A stretch of DNA of 5,068 nucleotides. Source: Holophagaceae bacterium. Lineage in GTDB: Bacteria > Acidobacteriota > Holophagae > Holophagales > Holophagaceae. Below, one piece after another: positions 1 to 4,792 of the stretch (position 1 is the stretch's first letter; every line of letters starts with the position of its first letter). The stretch spans positions 1-5,068 of the forward strand of contig JANXYT010000363.1 of NCBI GenBank assembly GCA_025355915.1. Reading direction: 5' to 3'. A model generated the notes under the pieces. The model made no database searches. It was given only the letters and a program-made list of their open reading frames with translations, and was not told the origin of the DNA. The position numbers and the translations under genes are program-made.

Positions 1-61
1 CACGAGGGGGACGCAGAGGGAGCGAAGCGACCGGGCGGTCCCCCTCGTTCATGTTAATCAT
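1..61 (-). CDS. 5' end of next gene of the efflux operon (partial, runs off the left edge)
   Basis: Twenty codons are visible (MINMNEGDRPVAS... in the minus frame), too few to identify a product by sequence. The ATG at 61-59 overlaps the end of the upstream ATPase gene (ATGATTAA, 8 nt) and has a GGAGG at 71-67 with 5-nt spacing. A second in-frame ATG at 52-50 lies 1 nt past the ATPase stop but is 14 nt from that GGAGG, so the start at 61 is preferred. By position, in an operon resembling cecR-ybhG-ybhF-ybhS-ybhR, the product could be the second YbhF-like nucleotide-binding half or a permease. That is inference. The visible segment is dominated by an 11-bp inverted repeat, so it could instead be a non-coding palindromic element and the frame spurious. 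Confidence 0.45.
   Translation of the reverse strand, partial: MINMNEGDRPVASLPLRPPR
2..48. repeat. 11-bp perfect inverted repeat, 25-bp spacer
   Basis: ACGAGGGGGAC at 2-12 is the exact reverse complement of GTCCCCCTCGT at 38-48. The spacer contains a TCGCT-TCGCT tandem (minus strand). On the minus-strand transcript the repeat would form a GC-rich hairpin starting a few bases after the ATPase stop codon. No T-tract follows it in that direction within the window, so it is not a standard intrinsic terminator. It may be a dispersed palindromic element, an mRNA structure between the ATPase and the next gene, or chance within coding sequence. Confidence 0.6.
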
Positions 62-941
62 GCCCACCTCCCGCACCGGTCAGGGCATGCAGGAAGACAT
101 CCTCAAGGTTGGCCTCGGCGAGCCGCACCTGCTCCACCCCGGGAATGGCTGCCAGTTGAGCCGTGAGTGGCGCCGGATCCTGTTCGGGGAAGCGCGCTCG
201 AATGATCTCGCCTTCCGCAAAGAGGTCCAGTGGATCCAGGGCGGCGACGGCCTTCTGGGCCTCCCGCCGGCGGGAGCTGGTCAGGCGGAAAACGAGGCCC
301 GGAAGCTGTCGTCGAAAGGAGGGGAGATCCCCCTCCAGGAGTACCCGGCCTTCATGCATCAGCAGCATCCGGTGGGCGTACTCGGCCTCGTCCATGTAGG
401 GGGTGGAGAAGAGGATGGCCACGCCCCGGTCGTGCACCGTGTGGAGCAGCTCCCAGAACTCGCGGCGACTGACGGGATCGACGCCCGTGGTGGGCTCATC
501 CAGCAACAGCAGCCTCGGTTCCGTCAGCAGGGCCGAGCAGAGGGAGAGCTTCTGCTTCATGCCCCCGGAAAGGGCGCCCGAGAGACGATCGCGGAAGGCT
601 GCGAGGTCCACGGATTCGAGCAGGCGGTCGATCCGGGCCGCCATGTCCTTCAGGCCGTAGAGCCCCGCCTGGAACTGCAGGTTCTCGACGACCGTGAGAT
701 CGGGTGCAAGGCTGAATGATTGGGGCACGTAGCTGATGCCTTCGCGACCCAGGTGGCGCTTCAGCTCGCCAGCCCCGGGGCGCTGGAGTCCGGCCAACAT
801 GCGGAACGTGGTCGTTTTGCCCGCGCCGTCGGGACCGATGAGCCCGACCAGCTCACCCTCGGACAGGGTGAGGTTCAGATCCTGGACAGCCTCCTTGGCA
901 CCAAAGCGGCAGGCGAGGGCGTGGGCCTCCAGGAGGATCAT
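54..941 (-). CDS. ABC transporter ATP-binding protein, YbhF N-terminal-half type
   Basis: This is a 295-residue cytoplasmic nucleotide-binding subunit that would power an exporter. Visible motifs, in order, are Walker A GPDGAGKTT (36-44), the Q-loop glutamine (Q74), the signature LSGGMKQKL (124-132), Walker B LLLLDEP (144-150) and the D-loop GVDP (153-156). The H-loop position reads STPYMDEAE (179-187), so proline 181 stands where the switch histidine normally is. Walker A Asp38 and the missing histidine resemble the first half of E. coli YbhF as I remember it. The C-terminus (LEDVFLHALTG) also matches the end of that half. Between Walker A and the Q-loop it is about nine residues shorter than remembered YbhF. 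The ATG overlaps the stop of the upstream membrane fusion gene (ATGA, 4 nt), indicating translational coupling; a weak GGGAG lies about 10 nt upstream. The family is certain, the YbhF assignment is probable, and the substrate is unknown. Confidence 0.93.
   Translation of the reverse strand: MILLEAHALACRFGAKEAVQDLNLTLSEGELVGLIGPDGAGKTTTFRMLAGLQRPGAGELKRHLGREGISYVPQSFSLAPDLTVVENLQFQAGLYGLKDMAARIDRLLESVDLAAFRDRLSGALSGGMKQKLSLCSALLTEPRLLLLDEPTTGVDPVSRREFWELLHTVHDRGVAILFSTPYMDEAEYAHRMLLMHEGRVLLEGDLPSFRRQLPGLVFRLTSSRRREAQKAVAALDPLDLFAEGEIIRARFPEQDPAPLTAQLAAIPGVEQVRLAEANLEDVFLHALTGAGGGHD
67..71 (-). promoter_or_regulatory. Shine-Dalgarno GGAGG that decides the start of the partial gene
   Basis: GGAGG lies inside the last codons of the ATPase gene, 5 nt from ATG at 61-59 and 14 nt from the ATG at 52-50. 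It therefore favours the upstream, overlapping start. The same bases encode the Gly-rich C-terminus of the ATPase, so their presence could partly be coincidental. Confidence 0.45.
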
Positions 942-1888
942 TTGGCCGGAGCTCCCAGGCGGACATCCACCGCCACGCCGGGGACCAACCCCTTATCCCA
1001 GCCTTGGGGAAGGTTCACGCGGGCTGGGTAGACCAGATTCACACGCTCCTCGCGGCTTTCCACCATCTTGGGTGTGAATTCGGATTCGGAGGCCACCTCA
1101 TCGAGGGTGGCCTCCAGGCTGCGGTGGTCCGCCGTCAGCACGGTCACAGGGGCGCCGAGGTGGGCTTGGTTCTGGATCGACTGGGGCAGGTAGACCCGCA
1201 CCCACAGCTGATCGAGGCGAGCCAGAGTGACGACGGGCTGCCCTGGGGTGATCACGCTGCCGGGTTCTCTCAACCGGTGGGTGACCACACCGTCAAAAGG
1301 GGCGCGGACTTCCGTGAAGTCCACCTGAATGCGGCTCTGCTTGAGCACGGCCCGGGCTTTCCGGGCTTCAGCCCCGCCGGCCTGGCGCTGTTCCATGCGG
1401 GCCCCGGCCCTCAGCTCCGCCAGGGCCTTTCCTTGAAGGTTCAGGGCGGCGGCCGCCCGATCCCGAGTACTCATGGCGTTATCCAGGTCCGCCTGAGACA
1501 TCACCTGGTCCGCCACCAGGCGCCGGGCGCGCCGGAGGCTCTCCTCGGCGAGCTTGAGCGCGGCTTCAGCGTCGTGGACCCTGGCCTCGCCCTGAGCAAT
1601 GTCTTCGGTCCGGGAGCCCCGATCCAATTCCAGGCGCTTGGCATCCGCGCTGTCGAAGCCTGCCTGATCCCGGAGCACCGCCGCGTCCAGCTCCTCTGCG
1701 GCGACCCGGGCCAAGAGGTCCCCGGCTTTCACCCGCTGGCCTTCGTGCACATGCAGTTCCACCAGTCGTCCACCTGCCCGGGGACCCAGGTCCGTGAGAT
1801 AGGCCTCCACGCGGCCATTGAGCAGGGGACGGCTGTCCCGGTGGCAGGCGGTCAGCACGAGGGGCAGAATCAGTAGGAGCTTGCGCAT
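938..1888 (-). CDS. HlyD/YbhG-family membrane fusion lipoprotein of an ABC efflux system
   Basis: This is a 316-residue periplasmic adaptor predicted to link the inner-membrane ABC exporter to the outer envelope. A short hydrophobic signal (residues 3-14) ends in the lipobox LTAC with Cys15, so it should be a lipid-anchored protein. The first half of the lipoyl/barrel-sandwich domain spans about 34-66 (PRAGGRLVELHVHEGQRVKAG). A long Ala/Arg/Glu-rich coiled-coil hairpin covers about 67-188, and the second lipoyl half about 190-225 (VRAPFDGVVTHRLREPGSV). The beta-barrel part carries EFTPKMVESREERVNLVYPA (270-289), closely resembling YbhG as I remember it. The ATG at 1888 was chosen over upstream in-frame starts (frame open to 1972) because AAAGGA sits 5 nt before it and the lipoprotein signal starts there. 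It begins 10 nt after the regulator's stop and overlaps the ATPase gene by 4 nt. Transport substrate cannot be told from sequence. Confidence 0.93.
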   Translation of the reverse strand: MRKLLLILPLVLTACHRDSRPLLNGRVEAYLTDLGPRAGGRLVELHVHEGQRVKAGDLLARVAAEELDAAVLRDQAGFDSADAKRLELDRGSRTEDIAQGEARVHDAEAALKLAEESLRRARRLVADQVMSQADLDNAMSTRDRAAAALNLQGKALAELRAGARMEQRQAGGAEARKARAVLKQSRIQVDFTEVRAPFDGVVTHRLREPGSVITPGQPVVTLARLDQLWVRVYLPQSIQNQAHLGAPVTVLTADHRSLEATLDEVASESEFTPKMVESREERVNLVYPARVNLPQGWDKGLVPGVAVDVRLGAPAK

Positions 1889-1893
1889 GGGAA

Positions 1894-1899
1894 TCCTTT
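1894..1899 (-). promoter_or_regulatory. Shine-Dalgarno AAAGGA fixing the start of the membrane fusion gene
   Basis: The minus strand reads TGAAAGGATTCCCATG: the regulator's TGA stop (1901-1899) runs directly into AAAGGA, followed 5 nt later by ATG at 1888-1886. This selects the lipoprotein start and suggests that translation of the two genes is linked. Confidence 0.75.
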
Positions 1900-2588
1900 C
1901 AAGCGGCGGGATCGGGCAGGGGGGGCACGGGCGCGAATGGATCCAGGGCGACGCCGCGCCAGAACAGGTCAAACCAGGCCTGCATGCCCGTCACGATGGC
2001 CGCTTCGGGGGGCAGGTTCGTGAGACGGGGCACCACCAGCGGCAGCACGTCCAGGATCTCGAGCTGCATCTTCGCCAGGAAGAAGGTGGCCAGCAAGGGG
2101 TGGAGTTCCGGCCGCAGGTTCCCGCGAGCGATTCCCTGCTCGATGACCTGCCGGATGGCCGTCGTGATGGGGCGGATGCGGTCTTCGATGAGAAGGGTGA
2201 GCCCTTCAGCGCCCCTGACGATCTCGCCCCGGATCATGGACCGGAGGCCCGGCTCGTCCTTGAGGTGCCGATGGTAGATCAGCAGCACCTCCCAAAGCCG
2301 GAGAGCTGTGGGACGAAGGTCGGCCGGGTCCGCCAGCTGTTCCATGTCCTGGAGGACCGCCGGAAAACGCCGGTCGAGGAGGGCCTGGAACAGGGCTTCC
2401 TTGCTCTCAAAGTGGTAGTAGATCAGCGCCGGGTCGCAGCCCGCCCTGCGAGCGATGGCCCGCAGGCTGGCGGCGCGGAGTCCGTCTTCGGCGAACACGG
2501 CCTGGGCGGCATCAAGGATCTGGTCGGGATCCATCTTGATGGGTTTGGGGCCGCGGGGACGGGAGGAAGGAGAAAGGGGCATGGACAT
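1899..2588 (-). CDS. TetR/AcrR-family transcriptional regulator (CecR-like by context)
   Basis: This is a 229-residue predicted repressor heading the efflux operon. From the chosen start, residues 22-62 form the typical TetR DNA-binding domain: helix ILDAAQAVFAEDG, then the helix-turn-helix SLRAIARRAGCDPALIYYHF (41-60), followed by the ESKEALFQALL helix. The C-terminal two-thirds is a mostly helical ligand/dimer domain. The length is normal for the family. The start is uncertain. ATG at 2588 (MSMPL) or 2582 gives the usual short basic N-terminal arm and places the palindrome at 2592-2609 just outside the gene, but neither start has a clear Shine-Dalgarno. ATG at 2612 or TTG at 2636 would put the palindrome inside the coding region. 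The gene order TetR-HlyD-ABC equals that of E. coli cecR-ybhGFSR, so it probably represses its own operon and responds to a transported compound. The ligand is unknown. Confidence 0.92.
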   Translation of the reverse strand: MSMPLSPSSRPRGPKPIKMDPDQILDAAQAVFAEDGLRAASLRAIARRAGCDPALIYYHFESKEALFQALLDRRFPAVLQDMEQLADPADLRPTALRLWEVLLIYHRHLKDEPGLRSMIRGEIVRGAEGLTLLIEDRIRPITTAIRQVIEQGIARGNLRPELHPLLATFFLAKMQLEILDVLPLVVPRLTNLPPEAAIVTGMQAWFDLFWRGVALDPFAPVPPLPDPAA

Positions 2589-2591
2589 CCA

Positions 2592-2609
2592 ATTCAACAA
2601 GTGTTGAAT
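2592..2609. promoter_or_regulatory. Probable TetR-family operator, perfect 8-2-8 palindrome
   Basis: ATTCAACA-AG-TGTTGAAT has perfect 8-bp arms around a 2-bp centre and ends 3 bp before the preferred start codon of the regulator. It is AT-rich in an otherwise GC-rich window. Size and position fit an autoregulatory TetR-family site. It overlaps the -10 and predicted start point of promoter candidate A. Binding by the adjacent regulator is inferred. Confidence 0.7.
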
Positions 2610-2636
2610 CATGCTTCCCGCGGAGTGATGTCGCAA
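2608..2636 (-). promoter_or_regulatory. Promoter candidate A for the regulator/efflux operon
   Basis: TTGCGA (2636-2631), 17-bp spacer, CATGAT (2613-2608), each matching the sigma-70 consensus at four of six positions. Transcription would begin near 2601, inside the palindrome, which is a classic arrangement for repression. It would leave a leader of only about 13-19 nt with no clear ribosome binding site. This is a weak motif-based call. Confidence 0.3.
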
Positions 2637-2642
2637 GGCCTT

Positions 2643-2671
2643 ATTTCAATGAGTGTGGAAATGACGTGCAA
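2643..2671 (-). promoter_or_regulatory. Promoter candidate B for the regulator/efflux operon
   Basis: TTGCAC (2671-2666), 17-bp spacer, TGAAAT (2648-2643). The -35 matches three of six and the -10 four of six consensus positions. It lies in the AT-richer part of the gap just downstream of the rpoZ terminator, and its -10 and spacer are covered by the degenerate second palindrome copy at 2644-2661. It is an alternative to, or an addition to, candidate A. Confidence 0.25.
2644..2661. promoter_or_regulatory. Degenerate second copy of the operator palindrome
   Basis: TTTCAATGAGTGTGGAAA aligns without gaps to the palindrome at 2592-2609 with 13 of 18 identical positions, sharing TTCAA--AGTGT-GAA. 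The offset is 52 bp, close to five helical turns, so two bound dimers would lie on nearly the same face of the DNA. It may be a weaker second operator. The match is by eye and was not tested statistically. Confidence 0.4.
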
Positions 2672-2711
2672 CCATCAAAAGGCCCCCGTGGGTCCGGGGG
2701 CCTTTTGATGG
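2672..2711 (-). terminator. Intrinsic terminator of rpoZ, near-symmetric
   Basis: A perfect 17-bp stem (CCATCAAAAGGCCCCCG at 2672-2688 and its complement at 2695-2711) encloses a 6-nt loop. It lies 12 bp past the rpoZ stop. The AAAA/TTTT inside the stem gives a four-T run after the GC-rich core in either direction. It separates rpoZ from the regulator operon transcribed in the same direction downstream. Confidence 0.88.
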
Positions 2712-2723
2712 GAAGATCCGCGA

Positions 2724-3008
2724 CTATTCGCCGGAGATGGCGACCACCGTGGTGTCTTCGAGGGCAATAACTTCAGCCTCCTCGAAGGCGATGCGATTCT
2801 CCTCGACTTCGGCCACAGCCACCTGGCCCCAGAAGGAGGCGAGCTTGGGGGCATCCTGGGCCTGTCCATGCTTGTTCACGGGCACGATCACTTCGACCTT
2901 GGGGAAGGCGCCGCGCTGAAGCTGTTCACAGCGCTTGCCGGCAATGACGACGAAGCGGTACTTGTTGGCGATTTCATCCGGGACACGGACGATGGTGCGC
3001 TGGGTCAT
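2724..3008 (-). CDS. rpoZ: DNA-directed RNA polymerase subunit omega
   Basis: This is a 94-residue protein, the usual size for omega (E. coli 91), which binds the beta-prime subunit and helps assemble RNA polymerase. The hallmark helix region is NKYRFVVIAGKRCEQLQRGA (15-34), equivalent to the GNRFDLVLVAARRARQ block. The later segment VAVAEVEENRIAFEE (63-77) corresponds to the ALREIEEG-type helix of the family. The ATG at 3008 was chosen because GGAG at 3018-3015 sits 6 nt upstream and an extended -10 promoter lies just before it. The frame is open much further upstream, but that part is antisense to the DinB-like gene. It is transcribed divergently from the DinB-coaBC pair and ends in a strong terminator. 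The sequence is divergent, with a cysteine in KRCEQL, but the match is convincing. Confidence 0.85.
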   Translation of the reverse strand: MTQRTIVRVPDEIANKYRFVVIAGKRCEQLQRGAFPKVEVIVPVNKHGQAQDAPKLASFWGQVAVAEVEENRIAFEEAEVIALEDTTVVAISGE

Positions 3009-3027
3009 GGGGCACTCCGAACCAGGA

Positions 3028-3056
3028 AGCATAGCATCGGAACGGGCTTCCGGCAA
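3028..3056 (-). promoter_or_regulatory. Predicted sigma-70 promoter of rpoZ with extended -10
   Basis: TTGCCG (3056-3051), 17-bp spacer, TATGCT (3033-3028), with TGC directly before the -10 (extended -10 motif). Both hexamers match consensus at four of six positions with ideal spacing. The predicted start is near 3021, giving a leader of about 13 nt that contains the GGAG. The 87-bp gap 3009-3095 must also hold the promoter of the plus-strand genes, for which I found no good hexamer pair. Confidence 0.55.
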
Positions 3057-3095
3057 CGGTTGGAGGTAGGATGAGGGGTTTTCTCGGGAGGAACC

Positions 3096-3566
3096 ATGGA
3101 ACGGGGCAAGCTCTGGCGCACAGCCTTCGGCAACAATGTGCGGCTGCTGGAGCTGAACGGTGCCGGGCTCACGCCTGAACTGGCAGCGAAGCGGCCGGCC
3201 AATGGCGTGGCTTCGGCGGCCTGGATCGTGGGTCACCTGGTGATGACCCGCCAGCGGATCTTGAAGTTGCTCGGAGCCAGCCTTCCCGAGGATCCGGCCT
3301 GGGGCCAGCACTATGCCCGCGGAGGCCCGGGAGCCAGCGCCCACCTGGATTGGGCGGGACTGGTCGAGGCGTTCAGGGCCACGGACTTGGACTTGAAGAA
3401 GGCCTTCCAGGCACTGGCGGATTGGGACCGTCCGACCTTGAATCCGGCCCTGGGCACTGAGCAGCCCCTGGAACAGGTGCTGGCCTTCCTCTACATGCAC
3501 GAGTGCTACCACCTGGGCCAGATCGGGATCATCCGCAAGCTGCATGGCCTACCGGGAGCCCTCTGA
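3096..3566 (+). CDS. DinB/YfiT-like family protein (putative metal-dependent four-helix protein)
   Basis: This is a 156-residue soluble protein with the DinB-superfamily pattern. AAWIVGHLVM (41-50) supplies His47 and MHECYHLGQIGIIRK (134-148) supplies His135 and His139, which together would form the usual three-histidine metal site of a four-helix bundle. Some relatives are thiol-dependent transferases; many have no known reaction, and the reaction here is unknown. The name refers to the damage-inducible Bacillus protein, not to DNA polymerase IV. The start is supported by GGAGG at 3087-3091, 4 nt before ATG. No signal peptide or membrane segment is seen. Its TGA stop shares one base with the coaBC ATG (TGATG), so the two are probably co-transcribed and translationally coupled. 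It lies divergent from rpoZ across an 87-bp gap. Confidence 0.85.
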   Translation: MERGKLWRTAFGNNVRLLELNGAGLTPELAAKRPANGVASAAWIVGHLVMTRQRILKLLGASLPEDPAWGQHYARGGPGASAHLDWAGLVEAFRATDLDLKKAFQALADWDRPTLNPALGTEQPLEQVLAFLYMHECYHLGQIGIIRKLHGLPGAL

Positions 3567-4774
3567 TGAGGATCATTCTGGGCATCACCGGCGGCGTCGC
3601 CGCCTACAAGTCCGCGGAACTCGCCCGCCTGCTGGCCAACCAGGGCCACCGGGTCCGCTGCATCCTCACGGAAGCAGGGGCCCGGTTCATCACGCCCCTC
3701 ACCCTTACCAGCCTGACGGGCGAACCCTGCTACGGCGCCAACCCCGACCAGGGGGAATGGCGCGCGAACCCCAGCATCGAACACATCGAACTGGCCCGCT
3801 GGGCCGAGCTGGTGGCCGTAGTCCCTGCCACGGCGAATATCCTCGGGAAAGCCGCCAATGGGCTCGCCAACGACTTGCTGAGCACGGTGTTGCTGGCCAC
3901 CCGGGCGCCAGTGCTTTGGGCCCCGGCCATGAACACGGGCATGTGGGAACATCCCGCGGTGCAGGCCAACCTCGCACGGCTGCGCTCCTTCGGCCACGCA
4001 GTCGTGGAACCGGGAGAAGGCGTCCTGGCCTGTGGCGAAGAGGGCTCAGGCAAGCTGGCGGAAGTGGCCTCCATCGCCGAGGCCATCCAGGTGCATGGGA
4101 CGCCGAAACTTCGGACCCTCAAAGACAGGCTGGTGCTCATCACCTCAGGCCCCACCCGGGAGGATCTGGATCCGGTCCGCACCTTCACCAACCACAGCAC
4201 CGGCGCCATGGGCATCGAGCTGGCCCGGGCCTTCCGGGACGTGGGGGCCAAGGTGCAGCTCGTGCTGGGCGGGGACCTGCCGGCGCCCTGGGGCGTCGAG
4301 ACAGTCCGCGTCCGCAGCGCCCAGCAGATGCTGGAGGCCTGCGAAGCCCATTGGGCGGATTCCGATGGCGTCGTGGCCGCCGCGGCCGTGGCCGACCAGC
4401 GTCCCGAGACCCCATCCTCCGAGAAGGTGAAGAAGGGTGACGGGGCCGAAACCATGGTTCTGGTGCGGACTCCGGACATCCTGGCGCGCCTCTCCGCTGT
4501 CCGGCGCGCGGACCAGTGGGTGGTCGGTTTCGCCGCCGAAAGCGAGCGGCACCTGGAGCACGCCAGCGCCAAGCTGAAGCAGAAGAAGCTGGATGCGGTG
4601 CTGGTGAACGATGTGCAGGGCGGCCGGGCCTTCGGAATTCAGGTCAACACCCTGACGCCCGTCACGGCTCAGGGGCCTCAACCTCCCATCGGTCCCCTGC
4701 CAAAGGATCAGCTGGCGCACGCCGTAGTGCAGTGGTGGGCGCTCCGGCTGGAAGCCCGTGAAAGCGGCCAGTAG
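3566..4774 (+). CDS. coaBC: Bifunctional phosphopantothenoylcysteine decarboxylase / phosphopantothenate-cysteine ligase
   Basis: This is a 402-residue cytoplasmic enzyme for two successive steps of coenzyme A synthesis. The CoaB domain joins 4'-phosphopantothenate to cysteine, using CTP in bacteria. The FMN-dependent CoaC domain then decarboxylates the product to 4'-phosphopantetheine. The CoaC part (about 1-180) shows GITGGVAAYKSAEL (6-19), catalytic His73 in IEHIEL, PAMN (120-123) and the substrate-clamp Cys156 in ACGEEGSGK. The CoaB part (about 186-402) shows TSGPTREDLDPVRTFTNHSTG (193-213) with the conserved Asn209, AAAAVADQRP (271-280), the EKVKK lysines (286-290), GFAAE (321-325) and VNDV (347-350). 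All key residues are present and the length is normal. ATG at 3566 was chosen because the CoaC fold begins there and GGGAG (3554-3558) lies 7 nt upstream; an in-frame ATG at 3503 lies inside the DinB-like gene. It follows that gene with a 1-nt overlap. Confidence 0.97.
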   Translation: MRIILGITGGVAAYKSAELARLLANQGHRVRCILTEAGARFITPLTLTSLTGEPCYGANPDQGEWRANPSIEHIELARWAELVAVVPATANILGKAANGLANDLLSTVLLATRAPVLWAPAMNTGMWEHPAVQANLARLRSFGHAVVEPGEGVLACGEEGSGKLAEVASIAEAIQVHGTPKLRTLKDRLVLITSGPTREDLDPVRTFTNHSTGAMGIELARAFRDVGAKVQLVLGGDLPAPWGVETVRVRSAQQMLEACEAHWADSDGVVAAAAVADQRPETPSSEKVKKGDGAETMVLVRTPDILARLSAVRRADQWVVGFAAESERHLEHASAKLKQKKLDAVLVNDVQGGRAFGIQVNTLTPVTAQGPQPPIGPLPKDQLAHAVVQWWALRLEARESGQ

Positions 4775-4792
4775 GCCCTCGCCCACGGCCCA

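Noticed and set aside
1004..1876. Plus-strand 290-codon open frame
   Set aside because: Antisense to the membrane fusion gene, which has a lipobox, lipoyl motifs, a ribosome binding site and operon overlaps. Long antisense frames are expected at this GC content.
1818..2708. Plus-strand 296-codon open frame
   Set aside because: Antisense to the TetR-family regulator and runs through the operator and terminator; no recognisable protein features.
3060..3095. Promoter for the DinB-coaBC genes around TAGGAT (3067-3072)
   Set aside because: No acceptable -35 hexamer at 16-18 bp upstream; the promoter is probably in this gap but cannot be placed.
2724..3545. Upstream extension of rpoZ to a 273-residue protein
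   Set aside because: The extra 179 residues are antisense to the DinB-like gene and unlike omega; the promoter and GGAG place the start at 3008.
3544..4440. Plus-strand 298-codon frame overlapping coaBC
   Set aside because: An out-of-frame, Arg/Gly/Pro/His-rich shadow of the clearly identified coaBC.
3730..4572. Minus-strand 280-codon frame opposite coaBC
   Set aside because: Low-complexity Ser/Arg/Ala composition and fully antisense to a core enzyme with all catalytic residues.
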